Shown here: one piece after another, positions 18,967 to 28,069 of the stretch
Numbering within the stretch: the first letter of the stretch is position 1
Layout of the letters: each line of letters opens with the position of its first letter
Program-made: the position numbers and the translations under genes
NCBI GenBank assembly: GCA_018873245.2
Contig: JAEMBT020000007.1
Coordinates: forward strand, 11,429,129 to 11,493,128
Origin: Archegozetes longisetosus
Taxonomy: Eukaryota > Arthropoda > Arachnida > Sarcoptiformes > Trhypochthoniidae
Direction of reading: 5' to 3'
Length of the DNA: 64,000 nucleotides
The notes under the pieces: generated by a model
What the model was told of the DNA's origin: nothing
Database searches by the model: none
What the model saw: the letters and a program-made list of their open reading frames with translations, nothing else

Positions 18967-21900
18967 TTTCGTTTAATTTCAGTTAAACCGATTCGACAAT
19001 TCAATCTTTTCACACAAATCACTAACGACTATTGAGTCAAATTGAAAGGCTGAAATTGGTTCTCATAAATTGGTCATTTTATTGATAACTTCTGGGAAGG
19101 AAGCGTTTGACGAGTCTGCACTGCTTTCAAAACATTTAATGAAATGACGAATTTGAAAAACTTTCACCTATTTTACTTGGTTATTAACAGCCCCTTTTCC
19201 AAAAAATAACAAATCAATATTAGTTCCCTGAAGGATTCAAAATTTGATTTCTGCTCCGATTAAAAGTTTCGCAACGAACAAACTCAAAGTTAATCTTGAA
19301 TTCCAAACGGTTTTCAAATTAAAGAAAGTCATCGACAAGTTTTTTTTATTTCTTAAATCAGCATTAAGCAAGTTGTTGATCGTAAGAAAAACGAAACTAC
19401 TTTTGGGACTGGACTCGATTTGCTCAGACGAAAGCCAAACCTCTGATAACATATAGTTTGAGGGAAAAAGAAAAATAGGTGAATAAAATACAGGTATTAT
19501 GAGTACTAAAATAGATGCCTTAGCTCTACATTATTAGTGCCACTGGTTTTAAAGTGAGAAATTAAACTTGACTTTTGTTCGTTTCATCGAATAACTAACA
19601 TTAGCTCTTGTTGAATAATAGATTTGCCTCAAGACTAGAACAGATTAGTGCTCATATTTCTTTGAGCAAAACTATTGTTCATATAATCCAAACACCGGTT
19701 TAGCTATAAATTCAATAAATAGTCTTTGTGCCGCAAATTGATCTTAATCTTTACCCAAAAAATACTGTAGTATAACGCCAATTATAAAAGTGAATCACAC
19801 TTCGGCTTGACCTCAGTGTCAAAGTTCAATGTGATTGCAGAATATTCCTTCGATACCTGTTAAAAGCAAGTGAAATCCTTAATTTGGAGCTTAATAACTC
19901 GAAAATTTTATTTGCATATTTGGCAGTTTGAGATCGTAATCCTTTAAAAAAGTTCTAAAAATAGATCGAATTATAGCAGTTAATGAAAACATTGAATCAG
20001 TAGAAACGTGTCATTTTTTTATTAGTCATAAATCAAAAGTTCTTATGACGGGATACACAAGATAGTTAATCGATAATAGCTTCAGGTTTGAATATTGTTT
20101 CATATTATCATACCATATGAGCAAAAGCCGCCACAAATTTGTTTGAGAATTAAATTTAAAGTTTTAACTTAAATACATTTAAATGCTTGTTAAGAGTTAT
20201 TGAGGCATCTAATATGCAGTGGCAGCATCGCTTTAACCTGAGGCATATTTTTACAATCAGAAGTGGGCATCACACATCTGACCACTTAAATAGAAGATAA
20301 TATTTACTACTCTGATTGAAGAGTCCTTTTAATCATATTGTCCCGTAGTGAAAATATTTCCTAACCTAAACAAACATCCTCACAAAAAGTAATTATTGAA
20401 TTAACTCTCTTAATCACTACCTATTAAATCAGTACTGTGGAGATAGTGTCAAGATTTGCTTTTACCACCTTGTTGGTAATATCAGATATTGTTTCTGGAG
20501 GCTGTACTTCAATTAGAGTTCATTGCCGGCATAATTAGATCCTCAAAATAACTATATTTTTCTTTCCTCTGTTACTCATCTGATCATATCAATAATTTGA
20601 TCCAATTTTCACCCAAGATTTAGGCGGAATTCCTCCCCAAAGATTTATCCTCAAAAATGATATATAATTTAAACTTTATTAAAGTTAATTTTTAAATATG
20701 ATTTGAAATAAAAGTTTTAAAAATAGATCGATTGCTCCTAACTATAAAAATAACGAAAGTTAACTCATGAAATCGATTATAAGGTCGTGAATCTGGAACA
20801 TTCAAAAGTATGTTCAAGTTTACTATTAAACAAATTTATTTTTTGAAGCTAATGTTAAAACATAAACCGAAATATTTCTTAATATAACTTTATGAAAAAT
20901 AATATAAGTACTATAATTGAAAAAGACTTTTATGAAAGTAATTTTAATAAAATTTAATGAAATTGATAATAAATGATGAAAAGCATAAAGGTTTCACATG
21001 GAGTTCAAATATTAAAATATTCTTGACTTAGCGTATCAACGTGACCTAACGCGTAACTTATAAACTTTAATAACTATATTTAATAGCTTTTTCATGTCAA
21101 TAAGAGCTAAGAGTTAGCACAGTATTATTTAGGAATTCATTAAACATAATTTTAGTCTTAGATTAAATCTTGAAAAATTGTACTGATCAATCATCGAGTG
21201 AATACAAATAATGAAAAAACTTATAAATATGAACATAACTCTATTATAATGCAGTAGTGACCTGTGATTCCTCTTGAAAATCAGACCCACGTTGCTTATT
21301 AACTGATTTAAAGATTAGATAATAGTTAACTAGAGATTAGAGAATACTTAACTGTTAGTAATGTAACACACCATTTACAGAAGAAGCCCAGCTAGACCAT
21401 ATATATTAGTCGTTAAGTGACAAAATTTGCAACAATTAATTTATAAAATCAAGCGTAATTAATGTGAGAATTCTTCCAAAGCTTGAGCTCCTTTTTATTT
21501 GGAATGGAGAGATAAATCTATTCATTTAGTTTGAGAAATCTATAATAATTTGATCCTCAGTGTCAGCACCTGCTGTTTTGATTCTGGATCTTGCCGCAAA
21601 AATCTTTTTAAAGCACGATAATGTTTGCTACATTTCTTAATAGTTGGATATTCTTACAATTTGCTTAACTAGTAACGGCACGAAATACATTCAACTCTTA
21701 TACCAAGAAACAATAAAAATAGTTGAAATTGATTCAACAAAGTTCGACTGTTTAAAAATAGTACTATATATGAAGAGCAAGGTCTCTTCATTGAGAACCA
21801 GAATTCCTACATAATAATAACGTGCTAATGCAATAATAATATACGGTTTAGTAATTTTATCTCGTTAAAGCAACTGGTAAAATACTACCTTAAACCCTAT

Positions 21901-23293
21901 CGCATCGGTAATAATAGATGGTGAGTAAAATTAAAACCTGCGGCATTATACCTGCTGTTATGCTCTTTCAGCGCTTCAAATCTGTGTTAATGAACTCTTC
22001 TCAAGTTAATACAACTTTCATAAAACTTCCTGAAATAGATATCTTATTGTTCTTAATTTCATTAACCGAAAATAAGATCGAAATACTCATTTGTCCTTAA
22101 ATTTATTGTTTTGGTTTTGTTAATGAAATGAAATTGTTTCTAATTAGTGCAAATAATTGGTTCTATTTTCAGTATAGGTTTGAATCGTTTTGCATTCATT
22201 TTCCAGTAGTCAAATCAATCAAAATCAGTTTCAAGAAATCTCAAACCTGCTCCAAACACAAAAGTAATAAATTTTTGCCCAATCTCCCGAAAAAGCATTG
22301 TTAAAATAACAATAGAAAACCAAATTTAAACAGCGGTTACATGTTTGTGTAACTGAGTACAGGAACCAGTCGTGGCACACAAGTATCATATAACTTCAAA
22401 TATACACTTAAGGCTCTAGATACTACTTCTATAGTGTGTTGTTTTACGCATAGCATAAAATTCAAAACAATATTTGTGAAAGATCTGTAACAGTAGTAAT
22501 AAGGACTCGCTTATCCCCACATAATTGAATCTGGGTGCAATGTAAAGCGAAAATGTGTTTTTTAGGTTCATCCTTACTGACCTGTTCTACCTCAATACTA
22601 ATATGACGTTTAGACTAATTTTACGATGAGAAAACTCTAATTTCCTTTTACAAGTTTATTAAAAAATTTCACCTAATTATGTTTCGGGTGTTTGTAAGTT
22701 CATTTATTTTAGTGATTAAAGTTTGATTTAAGATTAATTCTGTTCATATGTCTTATGCAGCACGTCAAGTGTAAAAACCTTTTAATTTACTGAAATTGAT
22801 TCATATCTTTGTAGAATGCCCTTAAGATGAATGCTTATTACGAAAGCTCTATATTTCGGACTAGTCTGAGCTGTTTGACTTGGTTTGTTAACCTCTAAAT
22901 TACACGCAAATTTTGCAAGCAAAAAAGCTTGCATTAACATAAGGATCAAATTTGAATACTAATTTTACTTTTGACCCATAATTTGGCGCACAATTAAAAT
23001 TACTTAAACAATTTTTATTTAATCTTACTTCTCAGTTAAGTTCCAGATTTAGAAGATTATGCCATTTAGAAGCATGATATTCCAACAATTTTTCTTAAAA
23101 AATATCAGTTAACTTATTCCAAAGTTTTTATCTTCAAACTTATTGTTTTCGATCAAATTATCAATTATTTATTGATTTTCACATTTAAAATATATAATAA
23201 AAATTAATGTTATCTTTAATCTATAATTACAACATTATCCAATGATTTTATTGATGACCACAACCTTTAAAAATGAAAGTTCGGTTATTTCAT
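18967..23293. other. 4.3 kb intergenic region
   Basis: No convincing gene. An open stretch at 19247-19456 (+) encodes a basic, Leu/Lys-rich peptide (LKKVIDKFFLFLKSALSKLL) without an ATG and with a stop (TGA) just before it. It recalls the Lys/Leu-rich first exons of the two flanking secreted genes and could be a decayed relative, but on the other strand relative to them. An ATG frame at 21918-22100 (60 codons) has no features. The rest is AT-rich sequence. Confidence 0.45.
19247..19456 (+). other. Open frame without ATG, Lys/Leu-rich, unclear
   Basis: Sixty-nine codons in one frame, bounded upstream by TGA, with no ATG and no usable acceptor before it. The peptide is strongly basic and amphipathic (KLKKVIDKFFLFLK). 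It may be a gene fragment. I would not annotate it as a working gene. Confidence 0.2.
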
Positions 23294-23821
23294 TCATCTG
23301 CGATAACTATTAGAATATGAATCACTTTGATGATGGTTGCCTTTATAATTAGAATTATAGTTGTCTGGACAACATGGAAGAGGATAATAGCTTTCGGCTG
23401 GATAGGAGGGCTTATATGATTGCTCTTGAGGATATTCTCTTCCTCTGAAATCAATCAGAAAATGTCTTATTATATTTCACATTCATCTTTTTCAAATTGA
23501 TAGCAATTTTGTACTGGTTTTCAAGTCAGAAAAGTAAACATTTTTTGAAAAATAAGAACACTTCAAAAAGATAGAAGATATTTAAAAAAAAGCTATAGCA
23601 AATTAGTTTCAATCAAATAGAAGGACATATAATTACCCGGATTTGATGACTAATACTTTAGGTCCGATCAACAGAAGTGGTAATAATTTTTTCACTTTCT
23701 TTAAACTTTTTGCAATTTTTAACACAGAACCACATTCAACAACTTCGGAACCAATTATCAAAAATATAAGGACTAATGAAAAACATTTCAATCGATCAGA
23801 CTTCAGATACATTGTTCTCAT
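23294..23821 (-). CDS. Small secreted Tyr/Ser/Pro-rich protein, two exons
   Basis: Exons 23821-23637 and 23444-23294 join in phase (TCCGG|gtaatt to ttgatttcag|A; 336 nt, 111 residues). The start is the first ATG of the frame; upstream codons of that frame contain none. Residues 1-33 form a signal peptide (hydrophobic LKCFSLVLIFLIIG, cut near VVECGS). A short Lys/Leu-rich helix follows (KIAKSLKKVKKLLPLLLIG). Exon 2 is a low-complexity tail with Tyr-Pro and Tyr-Ser pairs, two adjacent Cys (PLPCCPDNY) and an end rich in Asn, Ser, His and Tyr. No known domain. Likely an extracellular structural protein or peptide. Exon 1 is 185 nt, the same as in the glycine-rich gene, and ends in the same phase. 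AATAAA on the minus strand at 23168-23173. Confidence 0.6.
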
Positions 23822-23892
23822 TCTTCTTTGACGAATGCGTTTTAGCAGAAAGATTTTGATGGAAATGATTGAATAAAGCACTTAAGTGGTGT

Positions 23893-23898
23893 CTTATA
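23893..23898 (-). promoter_or_regulatory. Candidate TATA box of the Tyr-rich secreted gene
   Basis: On the minus strand the sequence reads caaatataagacacc, 72 nt before the ATG at 23821. Motif only. Confidence 0.35.
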
Positions 23899-24147
23899 TT
23901 TGATTTGCAAATGCCATATCATGCTCTAATTATATGGAATTGAAACTAAAGAATGCATATCATCTTTCTATAATTGTTACTAAAGAGTGAATGTCTCATC
24001 AGTTAGACTTAAGCAAATGATTTGCAAAACTTATATGACTTTCAGAGTTATTCCATTTTATTCAAAAATATTTTAACAGAATAAGCGTTAATAAGAAGTT
24101 AAATGAAAATGGCTATAAATAAGTTTTGACATCATTTTGTGTTTTTG

Positions 24148-24501
24148 TTACAAATTTTCATTTAAAAAGTCGACTATCTTTTTATTAATACAAACAATGA
24201 ATTGGTCGTTATTATGCGCAACATTTGGATAATTATAAGCCACATAAACGGGTTTGTTATTATTATACTTGATGCTCAACTTTGAGGCCAACGAAGGACT
24301 CAATAGATCTACATTTGTTCCAAGTATTGAAGTCGAGTCCTTAGCGATTGCTAACGAAAGATTGTCTAATCTAGCTTTGCTACCAGATTCCCCGATCCAT
24401 AGTAGAAACGATCGCTCGAATTTGATCAACAAGAATGTGACGCTTTGTTCACACATCACTTCGTATTGCTTTTCAATGATCTTGACGCTTTCTTCAGTCA
24501 T
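24148..24501 (-). CDS. PSMG4: Proteasome assembly chaperone 4
   Basis: A single-exon 117-residue protein of PSMG4 length (about 120). PSMG4 (yeast Poc4/Dmp2) pairs with PSMG3 and helps assemble the alpha ring of the 20S proteasome in the cytosol. Family features visible are the beta-strand pair SVTFLLIKFERSFLLWIG (residues about 20-37, matching the FHVMRLTDSLFLWVG region of the human protein), LDNLSLAIA (45-53), the Ser/Thr-rich SILGTNVDLLSPSLASKLS segment, and KPVYVAYNYPN (about 84-94, matching KQVFVSYNLQN). The start ATG at 24501 is the first in frame. AATAAA on the minus strand at 24057-24062, 86 nt past the stop. It stands divergent from CCS, 1.28 kb away. Confidence 0.85.
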   Translation of the reverse strand: MTEESVKIIEKQYEVMCEQSVTFLLIKFERSFLLWIGESGSKARLDNLSLAIAKDSTSILGTNVDLLSPSLASKLSIKYNNNKPVYVAYNYPNVAHNNDQFIVCINKKIVDFLNENL

Positions 24502-25781
24502 TCTCCTGTTTACAAGTTAATCGATTTATAAATTAAGTCGGTTCGATTCATTTGTTAAAATTAAAGCTTTTTTTAGATACATTAGATTTTAAAAATGTGT
24601 GATTTCTATAATTTATTATAATTTGAAGCGACATTAATCTCATTCCTATTTTAGGCCAAGAATTGATTTATAATCAATAGTTTAATGAGAGATAAGAGTT
24701 TAATCATTTGTCAAAATTAGATCGATTCTGAGTTCGATCATATTTTTAAAAGTTGTGATAAAGCACAATTTATTTATTTATTTCCTGTCAAAAAAATGAA
24801 ATCAATTTATAAACTTTTTGTCACATATGCCTTAAGAGTCAAACTGATATTAAGCTTTGTTTAAGTTGAAAATAAAGTAGAACGAGTGAAGATTCAGTAA
24901 AATCGTTCATAATTGAAAATAATTTAACAAAATTATAGTTAATTCTTTTACATTAAATAATACGTTATTTGTGCTATAATTGAACACAAATTTAAGGTGC
25001 TACAATGACTCAGTGTACGAAGGTTTTGCAAACAATAAAGCCATTGTTCAATTAAAAGTTTGAGACAAACAATTATTTCAACATTTATTTCCTTCAATAT
25101 ATAGGCCCGTATGTGCACAAGGATTTAAACCCGGCTTAAGTTTAAACTAGATTTAAATTTTAGTATGCATAGAGTTCAATTATGATGAACGTCGTAGCTA
25201 GATTTTGGCTCGGTCCAGGCTAAATGTTTCAAGTGAGATGCTCTAATTGTTGAGGCAAACGCGTATTCACATTCAAATATCTGTTAATTTGTTTCAGACC
25301 TTTCATTAATATTTAACGGTAAGCAATCGATTGATGCGTCAAATAAACACGATCTCGAAGTTTTTTGTCATATTTTTTCATTACTCTTGAGTTTTTATCA
25401 AATGTGTGGGGCTATAGTCCCCCCTAGCTCAGACTGGCTACGGCTCTCAGATTAATAATAAGCTGAGGAACTATTCTTTCCAATTATACTAAATATTAAA
25501 CAATACCTTTTATGAGAACTACATTTTAAAGACATTTTAAGAAATTAAATATATTTATAAATTCAATCTTTCATTAGAACAATCTTTAAGTGTTTTGAAT
25601 AATTGTAAACATTGACCGAAAGGCAAACGTGTGAAAACTGTAAACATCTCTACTAATACTTAGCAAACTGAATTCAAGGCCAGAATTGATTGCACGTTAG
25701 ACACAAAAAGTGGTCCAAATTTAGTAAATACTCAAATCATTATTTGTTGATTAAAATGAATGAAAGACAAACCTTTTAATT
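24502..25781. other. 1.28 kb region between PSMG4 and CCS
   Basis: Upstream space of two divergent genes. No exon, RNA gene or clear repeat was seen. A short relatively GC-rich piece (about 25405-25450, gctatagtccccc ... ggctacggctctc) has no obvious identity. Confidence 0.4.
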
Positions 25782-26864
25782 ATGACAACAGATGTAAACT
25801 CAAGTAATACTATTCCCGCAACAAAAGTAAGTTATAAACTATTATTTGAATAACTACTTTTCAATCATTTTAATAACAAATTCAGAATAGTTTTCAGTTG
25901 TTTTCAAACCAATGTCTAAATGAATGGTTCGCTCAGAAAGTATTCAAACAATTATTTATGAAATTGCTATTAAGTTCAAGTAATTTAATATTTATTGCAA
26001 TTAAACGTGTCTCCAACTGTGCTCAAATATTTTTTAGTAAAAATAATTTAAATTGGATTCTCTAAATATAGATATTGCATGCTTTCATTATTCAAAAGTT
26101 ATGATTAATTCGTGATAAGTTAGTCGAAACTGAAACTTTAGAAAAATATAGTTTTTTGGGAAACTAATTTTCATTTATCTATCAATTTGAAGGTCGAGTT
26201 TGCGGTTCAGATGAAATGCAACTCATGTAAGAATAAAATAGAAGAAGAATTGAAACACGTCGAAGGCCTGAAAGTGGTTGAGATCGACGTCGACAAACAG
26301 AAACTACTGATCGAGTTGAATGATAAAAGTTCAACAGTTCATGAAATTCAGTCATTAATTGAGACGAAACTCGGACTTACAACAGTTATCAAAGGGATCG
26401 GTGAAAGTATCGCAGCTGTTTCTGAAATAGAAGGCTTTGATGACATCATAGGTGTCGTCAGGTTCACACAACTATTAAATAAGTTTTGTTTAGTCGACGG
26501 TGTAATCGATGGCATAAGAAATAACAATAATTATTCGCTACAAATTCACGAATTTGGAGATCTCAGCGGGCAATCATTCGAAAGGCTCGGGGACGTCGTT
26601 TTGCCGGTCATTAACCAGTTTAAGGCAAACGACTCCACTTATCCGTCGAGAGCATCATTTAAGGTTCAAGTACCAGGTTGTGATTTGAGCTCTTATATCG
26701 GGCGCTCTTTGGCTGTCAGTCAAAACAATAGGGTAGTCGGCGCCGGTATTGTTGCGCGTGCTTCAAAAGTTGGTGACAATAGTAAGAAAATCTGTGCCTG
26801 TAGTGGAAAGACTTTATGGGAAGAGAGGGGTGTTAAACAAGAAGACAGAACCAGCAGATTATAG
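25782..26864 (+). CDS. CCS: Copper chaperone for superoxide dismutase
   Basis: Two exons, 25782-25826 (15 codons, ACAAAA|gtaagt) and 26193-26864 after acceptor atttgaag; 238 residues. CCS hands copper to Cu/Zn-SOD in the cytosol and forms its disulphide. Domain 1 (about 16-85) is an Atx1-like HMA domain with the copper site MKCNSC (22-27). Domain 2 (about 90-205) is SOD-like: IGVVRFTQL, VDGVIDGI, IHEFGD, IGRSLAV, AGIVARAS. Domain 3 has the CxC copper-delivery site ICACSGKTLWEERG (Cys216 and Cys218). Oddly, the SOD-like domain lacks the zinc loop seen in human and fly CCS (CGNHFNP ... HRGDLGN is replaced by GDLSGQSFERLGDVV), making the protein about 30 residues short. GDPGP1 starts only 81 bp after the stop. 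Confidence 0.9.
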
Positions 26865-26945
26865 GCTTTGAAATCGAAATCTTCGAAGAATTTTCTGCAT
26901 TTGTTAAGTTTTATCTAATCGTCGAAATTATATATATTTTTTGTT

Positions 26946-27926
26946 ATGGAAAAAATAGTCAATAATAGTTTAATGACTCTGGTGTTCAGTCAAAAGAATT
27001 TTATTCAAAAACAGACAAATACTGACTCGAGCTTTGATCAGTTACTTAAATCTAAATGGACTCAAGCGTTAGATAAAGAAGTATTTCGTTATAAAGTGAC
27101 ACAAAATTCATTGTTGAGCAAAGTTATAACTCCTGGAAAATATAATTTTATCGCCCAACTAAACGTCGGTCGCGGATCTCTGAGGCGCAAACCCGACGAA
27201 ATGAGTTCACTCAAGATGCCTTTCGATCCAAACAAGTTCAATTTCACTAAAATCAAGCCCGAAGAAATTCTGTTCAAAATGAAGTCAAGCGACAATGATA
27301 GTGAAGCAACTATAATCATAAATTCGAGTCCAATTGAATTTTGCAACGCTCTACTTGTGCCTCGTCTGGAAGAATGCAAACCACAAATATTCACCGCAGA
27401 ATCTCTTCGTTTGGCGATCTCTGTTTTGGCATTGAGTGGTTGCCAAACACTCCGTCTCGGGTTCAATTCGTTGGGAGCAATGGCTTCGGTGAATCATTTG
27501 CACTGGCATATGTATTACTACGATTACGATCTTCTTATTGAAAGTCTTCCTGTTAGAGACCATATTCTCAATGATTGGCCGATTCAAGGATTAGTTTTCG
27601 AAATCAAGCAGATGACTGATAAAGAGATCGATCAAGTTGTGGAAAAAGTTACTAAAATAGTCGATTATTGCTTGAGTGATGTCCAAATTGCTCATAATTT
27701 ATTTATTACAAGAACAAAAAGTGGGAGTATTCGTGTATTCCTTTGGACAAGAGAGCCATTATTCGGTGCAAAGAATGACCAGGAGATTAATCCCGCTTTT
27801 TGTGAATACACGGGGTTTTTTATGTGCAAAACACGTCAAATGTACGACAGCATTAACGAAGAATTTTGTGTCAATTTATTGAGTCCTGTCGATACGCGTA
27901 TTGATGAAGTCAAGCATTTGCTGTAA
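26946..27926 (+). CDS. GDPGP1: GDP-D-glucose phosphorylase
   Basis: A single-exon 326-residue protein of the GDPGP1 (C15orf58)/plant VTC2 family in the HIT superfamily. It phosphorolyses GDP-D-glucose to GDP and glucose-1-phosphate, thought to clear mis-made GDP-glucose from the GDP-mannose pool. Visible motifs are YNFIAQLNVGRGSLRRKP (about 66-83), a strand with NALLVPRLEECKPQ, the HIT-like catalytic core SVNHLHWHMYYY (182-192, with His184, His186 and His188), and IAHNLFITR (about 248-256), which is AHNLFVTR in the human protein. Length is a little shorter than the human enzyme (385). It lies 81 bp after CCS on the same strand with no AATAAA between, and 143 bp from the stop of the convergent coiled-coil gene. 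Confidence 0.92.
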   Translation: MEKIVNNSLMTLVFSQKNFIQKQTNTDSSFDQLLKSKWTQALDKEVFRYKVTQNSLLSKVITPGKYNFIAQLNVGRGSLRRKPDEMSSLKMPFDPNKFNFTKIKPEEILFKMKSSDNDSEATIIINSSPIEFCNALLVPRLEECKPQIFTAESLRLAISVLALSGCQTLRLGFNSLGAMASVNHLHWHMYYYDYDLLIESLPVRDHILNDWPIQGLVFEIKQMTDKEIDQVVEKVTKIVDYCLSDVQIAHNLFITRTKSGSIRVFLWTREPLFGAKNDQEINPAFCEYTGFFMCKTRQMYDSINEEFCVNLLSPVDTRIDEVKHLL

Positions 27927-27980
27927 CCTTAAGTAAATGAATTATTTTTTTTATTGGTTAACAAATGCTAATAATTTTAT

Positions 27981-27997
27981 TTATATATATATATATA
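27981..27997. repeat. Short (TA)n tract
   Basis: About eight TA units between the two convergent 3' ends. Confidence 0.9.
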
Positions 27998-28021
27998 CTT
28001 TGTCTATTATTATGCAATTGA

Positions 28022-28027
28022 AATAAA
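28022..28027 (+). terminator. Polyadenylation signal of GDPGP1 (and possibly CCS)
   Basis: AATAAA 96 nt past the GDPGP1 stop. It lies 43 nt short of the convergent coiled-coil gene's stop codon. Minus-strand AATAAA motifs for that gene sit at 27976-27981 and 27950-27955, so the two 3' UTRs should overlap. Confidence 0.55.
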
Positions 28028-28069
28028 ACCTAGAAAACTAGTTATTTGATTACAGCTTTTTTCTCAGCT

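Noticed and set aside
23643-23831. 62-codon plus-strand frame
   Set aside because: Antisense to the signal-peptide exon of the Tyr-rich gene.
27089-27466. 125-codon minus-strand open frame
   Set aside because: Antisense shadow of GDPGP1, which is well supported.
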